Shown here piece by piece: positions 1 to 6,447 of a stretch of 64,000 nucleotides of DNA (the stretch's first letter is position 1; each line of letters starts with the position of its first letter). The notes under the pieces are model-generated. The model was not told the origin of the DNA, ran no database searches, and saw nothing but the letters and a program-made list of their open reading frames with translations. The DNA is from Streptomyces aculeolatus. GTDB lineage: Bacteria > Actinomycetota > Actinomycetes > Streptomycetales > Streptomycetaceae. Position numbers and translations under genes: made by a program. Location: the NCBI RefSeq assembly GCF_020400605.1, contig NZ_JAINRD010000021.1, forward strand, positions 118,609-182,608. Reading direction: 5' to 3'.

Positions 1-110
1 GGGGACGGGTTGCCGCCGCCTCCGTCGCCGTCCTCGATGTCGGTGTTGTCGTCCTCGTCCCCCGGGTCGGCCCGGGCGGCGGGGGTGGCGGCCGCCATCG
101 GAAGGGTCAT
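1..110 (-). CDS. N-terminal fragment of a small acidic protein, cut by the window edge
   Basis: An ATG at 110-108 on the minus strand has a strong ribosome binding site (GAGGAGG, nine bases upstream) and stays open to the window edge, giving at least 36 codons. The peptide begins MTLPMAAATPAARADPGDED and continues rich in Asp, Glu and Gly, with codons ending mostly in G or C. No domain is recognisable in this fragment and the function is unknown. It is divergent from the XRE-type regulator gene at 381, so the intervening 270 bases probably hold both promoters. Confidence rests on the ribosome binding site and codon pattern only. Confidence 0.5.
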   Translation of the reverse strand, partial: MTLPMAAATPAARADPGDEDDNTDIEDGDGGGGNPS

Positions 111-218
111 CGTCGGGTGCCTCCTCTCAAGACCGCCCCGGACCGCCCGGGGCGGAGATCGAGTCAGGTTCTGAATGCACAGCAACGTAGGAAGCAAGGG
201 ACCCCGGGGGCTATCGCG

Positions 219-263
219 GTTGCGCCAAGTTGCTTGACTCGTCTGCCGGGTTGCGGGAAGTTG
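219..263. promoter_or_regulatory. Direct-repeat operator candidate, 31-bp period
   Basis: Two 14-base direct repeats, GTTGCGCCAAGTTG at 219-232 and GTTGCGGGAAGTTG at 250-263, match at 12 of 14 positions and lie 31 bp apart, close to three helical turns, so both would face the same side of the DNA. They sit in the divergent intergenic region before the XRE/DUF5753 gene at 381. Autoregulatory binding by that protein is an inference. The rest of 111-380 shows no gene. Confidence 0.4.
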
Positions 264-380
264 TGAGGAAAACTGCTGCGTCCCCGCATCCGTGCCCAGG
301 CCCGAGATGCGGCGATGCACTACGCCGTCCGATACGAGCACTTCGCGGCGCGGCCGGCCGGGGAGTAGGAGCATGAGCCG

Positions 381-1232
381 GTGAGCACGGACTATCAGAA
401 GGCTCGCGAAGCACTCGGGACGAGGCTTCGAGAGCTGAGACTCTCGGCCCCTGGAGGCCGGCTCACCGGCACACAGCTCGCCGACCGGCACGGCTGGAAC
501 AAGTCAAAGGTCAGCAGGCTGGAGAACGGGCGTCAGACGCCTACCTCCGACGACCTGCGCCGGTGGGCAGACGCAACGGGACATCCGGACGCCTACGAGG
601 AACTCCTGGCCCGACTGCGCGGCTTTGAGTCCCACATCCGCTCGTGGCGGCGTCAACTGGCTGCCGGGCACAAGGCGGTGCAGGACACACACCTCAACGC
701 CCACGCGGCGGCAACCGTGTTCCGCGGGTGGGAATCCTCCATGATCTTCGGGATTCTCCAGACCCCGGACTACGCCCGGCACATCTTCACGCGATACGCG
801 GGACTCCAGCGCTCCCCGCGCGACACCGAGGAAGCGGTGCGCTCCCGCGTGAAGCGGCAGGAGGCGCTGTACGACTCCTCGAAGACCTTTCGGCTCCTCC
901 TGTGGGAACCCGCTCTCCACGCACTCGTGTGCCCGCCCGCGGTCCTCGCCGCCCAGCTCGACCGCCTCGCCGGCACAGTGGGGCTCGACACCGTGGAGCT
1001 GGGGATCATCCCGCTTTCCGCGCCGCTGAAGATCCCCGCGGCCACGGCCTTCTGGTTGTACGACGACCGGGAAGCGATTGTCGAGAACTGGCACGCCGAG
1101 CTGTGGATCGACGATTCGGCCAGCGTTGACACGTACCTGCGGACGTGGCGGACTCTCCGCGAGTCCGCGCTGTACGGGCCGGAAGCCCACCGGGTCATCG
1201 CCCGCGCCCGGAGCATGCTCAGCCCGCCGTGA
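381..1232 (+). CDS. XRE-family DNA-binding protein with DUF5753 (Scr1/WhiJ-like)
   Basis: A 283-aa cytoplasmic regulator. Residues about 11-67 form a Cro/C1-type helix-turn-helix (TGTQLADRHGWNKSKVSRLE), and residues about 95-278 match the DUF5753 ligand/partner-binding region typical of streptomycete WhiJ/Scr1-like proteins (WESSMIFGILQTPDYAR, then the LLLWEPALH segment). The GTG start at 381 follows AGGAG at 367-371 with nine bases of spacing; the nearby ATG at 373 runs into a stop. Such proteins are often encoded beside small DUF397 proteins; here the nearest DUF397 gene belongs to the second paralogue at 2719. The downstream neighbour on the opposite strand is a DUF6879 gene, also common in these islands. 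Target genes are unknown; the repeats at 219-263 are a candidate own operator. Confidence 0.85.
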   Translation: MSTDYQKAREALGTRLRELRLSAPGGRLTGTQLADRHGWNKSKVSRLENGRQTPTSDDLRRWADATGHPDAYEELLARLRGFESHIRSWRRQLAAGHKAVQDTHLNAHAAATVFRGWESSMIFGILQTPDYARHIFTRYAGLQRSPRDTEEAVRSRVKRQEALYDSSKTFRLLLWEPALHALVCPPAVLAAQLDRLAGTVGLDTVELGIIPLSAPLKIPAATAFWLYDDREAIVENWHAELWIDDSASVDTYLRTWRTLRESALYGPEAHRVIARARSMLSPP

Positions 1233-1262
1233 CGACGAGTCGCCGGATGGGACTGGCGTGCT

Positions 1263-1853
1263 CTATGCCTCTTGGCCGGCGAGCTGCTCGGCGAACCGCT
1301 TGTACGGCGTGGCGTAGTGCAGCGCGATGTCACGGAGCCGGTTGTACTGGTTGACGCGTACCGGCTCGGTGATCAACTCGGCGCCGGTGAGCTGGTAGTC
1401 GGTGTCGAAGAGGCACAGGGCGACGGTCTGCGAGTCGAAGATCCAGAAGTCTTCCGGCGGCAGATTCACACGCTCGGCGTCCGCCCGCCACATGTTGCGG
1501 ACGTCCTCGCCGAGCTCGGCGTTCTTCTCGGAGTACGCCAGCAGGAAGCGCTGCCCGGTGGTGGGCGGGTTGTCGAGGATCCGCACCCGGCCGACGTATG
1601 CGCCGTCCCGGGTCTTGGCCCTTATCGTTCGGCACCAAGGGGTGTCGAGATCCCACGTGGGCCGCCGCCCGGCGGTGAACTGCGCCCAGTCGTCGCCCTC
1701 TTCGTCGACGGCATAGCGACGGCGCATCTCCAGGTGCCACGCGGAGTGCTCGAAGTCCTCGAAGAGGCGGGCGAACCGGTCGGGGTCGAGGATGCGGGGC
1801 CCCCGGTCGAGGTGCGGGCGCCCGGTGCCGGTGAAGCGCAGTCGTCGGGCCAT
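1263..1853 (-). CDS. DUF6879 family protein
   Basis: A 196-aa soluble protein without signal peptide or membrane segment. It carries the features I associate with DUF6879: an N-terminal FARLFEDFEHSAWHLEMRRRY stretch region, a central W.T.R.....G (RTIRAKTRDGAYVGRVRI) and the late segment DFWIFDSQTVALCLFDTDY. The biochemical role of the family is not known to me; members are regularly encoded near XRE/DUF5753 and DUF397 genes in streptomycetes, as here. The ATG start has an AGGAAAGGA ribosome binding site seven bases upstream. It converges with the XRE gene ending at 1232, leaving only 30 bases between stops. Confidence 0.75.
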   Translation of the reverse strand: MARRLRFTGTGRPHLDRGPRILDPDRFARLFEDFEHSAWHLEMRRRYAVDEEGDDWAQFTAGRRPTWDLDTPWCRTIRAKTRDGAYVGRVRILDNPPTTGQRFLLAYSEKNAELGEDVRNMWRADAERVNLPPEDFWIFDSQTVALCLFDTDYQLTGAELITEPVRVNQYNRLRDIALHYATPYKRFAEQLAGQEA

Positions 1854-2007
1854 GGCGTGGTCCTTTCCTGGGGTCGGATCAACCCAGTATCACCACCCTG
1901 TGCACCCTCCACTACACCGTGCTACCGCCCTTCGTTGGAAGGGACAGGGACCGCTGTCGGTGGCCGGGGCTAGGCTGGTGGGTGAGTGATGTGGAGGGGG
2001 AGAGACG

Positions 2008-2181
2008 ATGCTTTTCGGGTTCGGCAGTGCGTTAGAGAAGTTGGTCACGGTCGCGGGCGTGGTCGTCGCGGCGGTGGCGGTGGTGAAGCTGGCCGAGGAG
2101 ACCGAACCGGCCGACGCCGAGGCGGCGGCGGGCGCGGCAGGGGACGACGCGCCGGAGGACGCCCGGCCCGCGGAGGCGTAA
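2008..2181 (+). CDS. 57-aa small membrane-anchored protein with a TTA codon
   Basis: A short gene below usual length cut-offs. The ATG at 2008 follows GGAGGGGG at 1993-2000 with a seven-base spacer, and a TAGGCT hexamer at 1971-1976 fits a -10 element. The product has one hydrophobic segment (residues about 8-26, VTVAGVVVAAVAVVKL) and an acidic Ala/Asp/Glu-rich tail, so a single-pass or peripheral membrane protein is likely. Codon 9 (2032-2034) is TTA, the leucine codon read in Streptomyces by the developmentally regulated bldA tRNA, and codon 2 is the rare CTT; elsewhere third positions are almost all G or C, which supports real coding. Expression may therefore depend on growth phase. Function unknown. 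Confidence 0.6.
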   Translation: MLFGFGSALEKLVTVAGVVVAAVAVVKLAEETEPADAEAAAGAAGDDAPEDARPAEA

Positions 2182-2191
2182 GGCGGCCCGT

Positions 2192-2629
2192 TTACGTTCC
2201 GGGCGGCAGCACGTCGTGCAGCTCGAACCAGACGGTCTTGCCGATCCCGTACGGCCGCGGATAGGCGCCCCACCGCGAAGCCAGCGCCGCCACCAGCGCC
2301 AGCCCCCGGCCCGACTCGTCGTCGGGCCCGGCCTCGTGCGGCGTGGGCAGCTCGCCGTCCCCCGCGTCGGACACCTCCACGCGCAACCCGCCGTCGCCCA
2401 GCACGCAGCGGGCGGCGATGTGCCGCCCGCGCGGGGCGCGGGCGTGGAGGCACGCGTTGGTCAGTAGTTCGCTCACCAACAGCACGGCGGTGTCGGCTGT
2501 TTCGGGCGGCAGCTTCCACTCGCGCGCCTGCTCGGCGAGGAGAACACGGCCGCGGGCGGGGCTGCGGCGGCTCGTCGGCAGCCGCCACACGACGTCCGGT
2601 GGGAAGGGCGTGGGATCTTTGAGGTTCAC
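2192..2629 (-). CDS. GHKL-type ATP-binding protein (anti-sigma-factor-like)
   Basis: A 145-aa stand-alone histidine-kinase-type ATPase domain of the RsbW/SpoIIAB-like class that is abundant in streptomycetes. The N box is visible at residues about 49-62 (LLVSELLTNACLHA), the G1 box in VSDAGDGELP, and the G2 box in GRGLALVAALASRWG near residue 107. There is no sensor or dimerisation domain, so it probably acts as a soluble kinase or anti-sigma/anti-anti-sigma partner; the target is not encoded in the window. The GTG start at 2629 has only a weak GAGAG upstream. It is transcribed divergently from the XRE/DUF5753 gene at 2719, sharing 89 bases of upstream DNA, a common pairing in these regulatory islands. 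Confidence 0.8.
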   Translation of the reverse strand: MNLKDPTPFPPDVVWRLPTSRRSPARGRVLLAEQAREWKLPPETADTAVLLVSELLTNACLHARAPRGRHIAARCVLGDGGLRVEVSDAGDGELPTPHEAGPDDESGRGLALVAALASRWGAYPRPYGIGKTVWFELHDVLPPGT

Positions 2630-2631
2630 CT

Positions 2632-2663
2632 CTCACAGAGTGGTTGCCGCTCGCTACTGTGAG
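2632..2663. promoter_or_regulatory. Inverted repeat in the shared divergent promoter region
   Basis: CTCACAG at 2632-2638 and CTGTGAG at 2657-2663 form a perfect 7-bp inverted repeat with an 18-base centre. It lies between the divergent ATPase (start 2629) and XRE/DUF5753 (start 2719) genes, so a regulator bound here could control both. The binding protein is inferred, not shown. Confidence 0.35.
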
Positions 2664-2718
2664 TAGGGGCACGGGGGGTCGATTGCCCTCCGTACCCCTC
2701 AACGGCGAGGTGAATGCG

Positions 2719-3534
2719 GTGACTACGCTCGAAAACTCCCAGCCCCCGGTGCAGTGGCGGTACTGCGGCAACCAGACCAAGCGGTGGCGCACGCGGGCGG
2801 GCGTGAGCCGCGAGGAGCTGGCGACGGAGGCGGGGTACGCCTACGACACCGTGAAGATGATGGAGCAGGGTCGTCGCCGTCCGACGCCGCGGTTGTTGCA
2901 GGTGGCGGATGAGATGTGCGATGCGCAGGGGATGTTGGTGGCTGCGCTGGGGTACTTGCAGCCGGAGAAGTTCGCGTCGTACTCGCAGGAGTTCATGTCG
3001 TACGAGATGGAGGCTGTCTCTCTGATCTGGTACGAACCCCGATACATCCCGGGTCTGTTGCAGACGGAGGAGTACGTCCGGGCGGTGCTGTCAGCGTTCG
3101 TGCCACCGCTGGAAGAGGAGACGTTCGAGCAGCGAGTAACGGCCAGGCTGGAGCGACAGAAGCTGCTGGGAATCCTGAACCGCTCGTTCAGCTTCGTCAT
3201 CGAGGAGGCGGCGCTGCGATGCCGCTTCGGCGGTGCAGAAGCCTACGAACGGCAGTTGCGCAGGCTGCTGGAGACCGCCGAGCAGCGCAACGTCACCGTG
3301 CAGGTGATGACCGCCGACAGCGGCATCCATCCCGGCTTCCGAGGGCCGTTCGTCATCGTGGAGACACCGGAGCACGAGCATCTCGCCTACGAGGAAGGCC
3401 AGACAGCGGGAGTCCTCTACGCTGATAGGGAGAAGGTCAGCACCGTGATGCGTCGCCATGACATGATCGCCCGCGAGGCCCTGTGCCCGCGGGACTCCCT
3501 ACGGTTCATCACGAAGCTCCTGGAGGAGCGATGA
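2719..3534 (+). CDS. XRE-family DNA-binding protein with DUF5753, paralogue of the 381 gene
   Basis: A 271-aa cytoplasmic regulator: helix-turn-helix at residues about 15-70 (RAGVSREELATEAGYAYDTV, followed by a basic QGRRRPTPR turn) and DUF5753 from about residue 90 onward (LIWYEPRYIPGLLQTEEYVR, then the RQKLL and EEAALR motifs). I place the start at the GTG at 2719, preceded by GAGG at 2707-2710; a longer TTG frame from 2644 is possible but has no ribosome binding site. Its stop overlaps the ATG of the DUF397 gene by four bases, so the two are translationally coupled and probably work as a pair, as described for WhiJ-type loci. Target genes unknown. Confidence 0.87.
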   Translation: MTTLENSQPPVQWRYCGNQTKRWRTRAGVSREELATEAGYAYDTVKMMEQGRRRPTPRLLQVADEMCDAQGMLVAALGYLQPEKFASYSQEFMSYEMEAVSLIWYEPRYIPGLLQTEEYVRAVLSAFVPPLEEETFEQRVTARLERQKLLGILNRSFSFVIEEAALRCRFGGAEAYERQLRRLLETAEQRNVTVQVMTADSGIHPGFRGPFVIVETPEHEHLAYEEGQTAGVLYADREKVSTVMRRHDMIAREALCPRDSLRFITKLLEER

Positions 3535-3743
3535 ATGACGAGCTCGACTGGTTCAAGTCCAGCTACAGCAACGACGAAGGCGGCGCCTGCGTCGAGGTAG
3601 CCCCCGCCCCGGGTGCCGTCCGCGTCCGGGACTCCAAGGACCCCCACGGCCCCCACCTCTGCTTCACCCCCGAAGCATGGTCCGCCTTCGTCACCCACGC
3701 CGCCGCCACAGCGCCGCCCCTGCCGAAGTACTCGGCGGGGTAA
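3531..3743 (+). CDS. DUF397 domain protein
   Basis: A 70-aa protein made up almost wholly of one DUF397 domain: W-FKSSYSN near the N terminus, a central CVEVA strand, VRVRDSKDP and a C-terminal F-TPEAW-AFV segment. Family members partner DUF5753 helix-turn-helix proteins; toxin/antitoxin-like and WhiJ-modulator roles have been proposed for the pair. The ATG at 3531 overlaps the TGA of the upstream regulator (ATGA) and has GGAGGAG just before it, so expression is coupled. The 120 bases after its stop hold nothing I can identify. Confidence 0.88.
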   Translation: MNDELDWFKSSYSNDEGGACVEVAPAPGAVRVRDSKDPHGPHLCFTPEAWSAFVTHAAATAPPLPKYSAG

Positions 3744-3865
3744 CGCTGATCGTGCCGTTCTGTCTCCGGGTGCGATGCCCCGGCGGTGTGCATAGGGCGA
3801 GTTCCGCCTCTGCGAGCGCGGCCTTGTCGCGATCACGGCCGGCAGTCGTCCCGGAAGCGTGATGC

Positions 3866-4393
3866 TCAGCGGTCGCTGCGGCGAGCGAGCAAAGCGTTTT
3901 GGTAGCTACCGAGGTCATCTTTGAGGACGGTGGACAAGCCGGGGCCGTAGACGCGGTCGCCGTAGAAGACTCGGCGTATGCGGTCGGTGAGGCCGCGCGG
4001 AACCTGGGCGCCTGGAAGGGTTTCGTCGATGGCTTCGTGGAGCAGCTCTCGCAGCTCGACGAACTTCTCGTAGACGGCCTGGGAGAAGAAGACGCCACCC
4101 TCGAGATTGAACTCGTTGAGATCCCGTGCGTACTGCTCGGCCCATTCACGGGTCTTGTCCTGGTGAGTGAGGGTCCAGTTCGTTTCGTATCGAACAGGTA
4201 TCTTCCAGAATTGGGGATAGAACTCGATCCTCTTCTTGATGATCTCTTGGACCTGCGCCTGAACCACTGCGTTGTGGGCCTGAACGACTGAGTTGCGGCT
4301 GGTCCGAACTGCGGCGCGAACCGTCAGCAGCGTTCCGAGGACGGATACGACTGCGGCGATGAACGCGACGGCTGCCGGGGAGTTCAAATCCAT
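3866..4393 (-). CDS. Single-pass membrane protein of unknown function
   Basis: A 175-aa protein with one N-terminal transmembrane helix (residues about 7-28, AAVAFIAAVVSVLGTLLTVRA) followed by a cytosolic helical region with long alpha-helix-favouring runs (SVVQAHNAVVQAQVQEIIKK, then the WAEQYARDLNEF and VYEKFVELRELL segments). I do not recognise a domain. Codon use is noticeably less biased than in neighbouring genes, with many codons ending in A or T (TTG, GTT, CAA, ATA, CGA, GAA), which suggests later acquisition or a weakly expressed gene. No clear ribosome binding site precedes the ATG at 4393. It stands alone, with its stop facing the DUF397 gene. Confidence 0.6.
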   Translation of the reverse strand: MDLNSPAAVAFIAAVVSVLGTLLTVRAAVRTSRNSVVQAHNAVVQAQVQEIIKKRIEFYPQFWKIPVRYETNWTLTHQDKTREWAEQYARDLNEFNLEGGVFFSQAVYEKFVELRELLHEAIDETLPGAQVPRGLTDRIRRVFYGDRVYGPGLSTVLKDDLGSYQNALLARRSDR

Positions 4394-4586
4394 GCGCTAC
4401 TTCTACCTGTACGGCTCGGTGAAGCCAACTTTCCCCGTGCACATCGTGACTCACGGACAGAGCCGCCTTTACCCGTCTTTACCCGCCGCCGACCGGCTTG
4501 CCCTCGGCGTCGAGGCATACGGGCTCGGAGACCCCAGCTGCCGACGAGGCCGCTGCTCCGCCGGGTGTGTGGGGGCGTGCGCGTCG

Positions 4587-4616
4587 CACCGGCCCGGCGG
4601 GGCGGGCGGGCCGGTG
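4587..4616 (-). terminator. Hairpin terminator after the secreted hydrolase
   Basis: CACCGGCCCG at 4587-4596 and CGGGCCGGTG at 4607-4616 form a perfect 10-bp stem with a ten-base loop, eight bases past the stop of the minus-strand hydrolase gene (stop at 4624). There is no U tract, as is usual in high-GC actinomycetes. The remainder of 4394-4586 holds no gene I can support. Confidence 0.65.
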
Positions 4617-4623
4617 CCGGCGG

Positions 4624-6144
4624 TCAGGGTCGGCAGGTGCGGTCGGTCTCGGGGAGGGGGGCGCCGGCGAGGTAGGTGTTGACGGCTTCGTCGGCGCAGG
4701 GGACGGGGTTGTTGCCGCTGACGGCGTTGGCGTAGACGCCGTGGCTGCGGAGGTCGACGTTCAGGAGGCGGGAGCCGCGCAGTGCGCGGTGCAGGGCGAC
4801 GCCGCCCGCGTACGGGGTGTTGTTGTCGCGGGTCGCGTGGAGGACGAGGACGGGTACGTCGTTGCCGATGGCGGTGCCGGTGTCGCCGGGTGCGACCGGC
4901 CAGAAGGTGCAGGCGGAGATGGCGTTGGCCTGGGGGCCGAAGACCGGCTGGGTGGCGCGGCTCTGCTGGGTGGCGCGCCAGTAGGCGTCCGTGCCGGCGG
5001 GCCAGCCGCCCGCGGGCCAGCCGCCGTCGGCGCACATGGTGAAGGACGGGACGGAGAACAGTTCGTCCGCTTCGGGTGAGCCGAGGAGTTGCAGCCACTG
5101 GGCGAGCACCGGGTCGGGCTCGACGGCGTGGCCGTCGGCGGCGTCCTTGAGGTTGCGTACGATCCGCGCGAGCGCCGGGTCGGACTCCTCGTACTGCAGC
5201 AACTGGTGGGTGATCAGCCGTAGTCGGCTCGCGTCCGCCGTGTGGTCGCCGATGGTGAGGGGGCGGCGTTCGGCGCGGGTGACGAGCCGTTCGACGGTGG
5301 CGCGGACGCGGGGGGCGGTGCGGCCGAGGCGGTACGTGCCGTGGCGGGCGGCGGTCCAGGCGGCCCACTCGTCGAGGGCGGCTTCGGCGGCGGGGCCGGT
5401 GGCCTGGAACAGCTCGTACTGGGTGAGTGAGGGGTCGGTGCCGCTGTCGAGGACGATGCGGTCGGCGCGGCGGGGGAAGAGCTGGGTGTAGACGGCGCCG
5501 AGGTCGGCGCCGTAGGAGACGCCGTAGTACGAGAGCGAGGGTTCGCCGAGGGCGGCGCGGACGGCGTCCATGTCGCGGGCGACGTTACGGCTGGTGGCGT
5601 GGGGCAGGAGCGCGGTGTTGCCCGGGGGCTGTCCGCAGCGGTGTGCCATGTCGCGGGCGGAAGCGGCGGTCGCGTCGAAGACCTGCCGGCGGGTACCGCT
5701 GACGGGGGCGGGCGGTGCGGCGGGCGGGGTGCAGGCGAGGGGGGTGCTGTCGCCGAGGAAGCGGGGGTCGAAGCCGATGAGGTCGTAGCGGTCGGCGACG
5801 TCGCCGAGGACGGGGCGCAGCGAGAGGGGGTAGTCGAGTCCGGGACCGCCGGGTCCGCCGGGGTTGGCGAGGAGGATGCCGCGGCGTTCGGCGGGGGCGG
5901 CGGTGGCGCGGATGCGCGACACGGCGATGTCGACGGTGCGGCCACGGGGGGCGGCGTGGTCGAGAGGCACGGCGAGCTTCCCGCACTCGGCACCGGCTTT
6001 CGCCAGCTCGGGGTGGTGTGCGGCGGAGCAGGGGCGCCAGTCGATGCGCGGGCGGGGGTCGGGGGGTGGGGCGGCGGCGGAGAGGGAGGCGGAGAGGGCG
6101 GTGGCGGCGAGCAGGGCGAGGGAGATGAGGGCGGGTCTGCGCAT
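4624..6144 (-). CDS. Secreted alpha/beta hydrolase, tripeptidyl aminopeptidase type
   Basis: A 506-aa exported serine hydrolase of the Streptomyces tripeptidyl aminopeptidase (Tap/Slp) family, expected to remove tripeptides from the N terminus of secreted proteins or peptides. A signal peptide covers residues 1-25 (MRRPALISLALLAATALSAS). The alpha/beta hydrolase core begins near residue 90 with the oxyanion region NPGGPGGPG; the nucleophile is Ser210 in GVSYG; the acid is the Asp in LHATRDNNTP and the base the His in LRSHGVY, followed by the C-terminal TAP-like domain with the expected Cys-containing end (CADEAVNTYL). A GWPAG pentapeptide occurs twice in tandem. Substrate specificity cannot be told from sequence. 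It is monocistronic and divergent from the LuxR gene. Confidence 0.88.
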   Translation of the reverse strand: MRRPALISLALLAATALSASLSAAAPPPDPRPRIDWRPCSAAHHPELAKAGAECGKLAVPLDHAAPRGRTVDIAVSRIRATAAPAERRGILLANPGGPGGPGLDYPLSLRPVLGDVADRYDLIGFDPRFLGDSTPLACTPPAAPPAPVSGTRRQVFDATAASARDMAHRCGQPPGNTALLPHATSRNVARDMDAVRAALGEPSLSYYGVSYGADLGAVYTQLFPRRADRIVLDSGTDPSLTQYELFQATGPAAEAALDEWAAWTAARHGTYRLGRTAPRVRATVERLVTRAERRPLTIGDHTADASRLRLITHQLLQYEESDPALARIVRNLKDAADGHAVEPDPVLAQWLQLLGSPEADELFSVPSFTMCADGGWPAGGWPAGTDAYWRATQQSRATQPVFGPQANAISACTFWPVAPGDTGTAIGNDVPVLVLHATRDNNTPYAGGVALHRALRGSRLLNVDLRSHGVYANAVSGNNPVPCADEAVNTYLAGAPLPETDRTCRP

Positions 6145-6447
6145 GGTGCTCCTGGGAGGGCTGTACGACGGCGGCTTCCCCGGGCGCGCCCGGTGGCGCC
6201 GGGGGCGGTGGGCCGACCCCCGAAACTACGAGCCCCCCGCACCCCGCGACCATCGGGCCAACTACCGGACCCCACAGGGGGATAACCCCCGCCGACGGGC
6301 CGCCGAGGGCGCCTCGCCCCGTGGCTACGGCTCGTCCGCAGGCGGTACGCGCGGTCACGCGGCTTGAGGCCCCGGGCCGGGAGGGTTGCCAGGGCCATGG
6401 GCCTGGTGGGGCGAACGGGTTCGCAAACCGCGGGCTAGGGTGCCCGC
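6145..6447. other. Divergent intergenic region with a probable leaderless -10 element
   Basis: These 303 bases separate the hydrolase and LuxR genes and encode nothing recognisable. A TAGGGT hexamer at 6436-6441 sits six bases before the ATG at 6448, where no ribosome binding site exists, so the LuxR gene is probably transcribed from at or near its start codon as a leaderless mRNA. No clear -35 is visible. Confidence 0.4.

Noticed and set aside
234..239. TTGACT as a -35 element before the 381 gene
   Set aside because: No acceptable -10 occurs 16-19 bases downstream, and the hexamer lies between the direct repeats that are a better explanation of the region.
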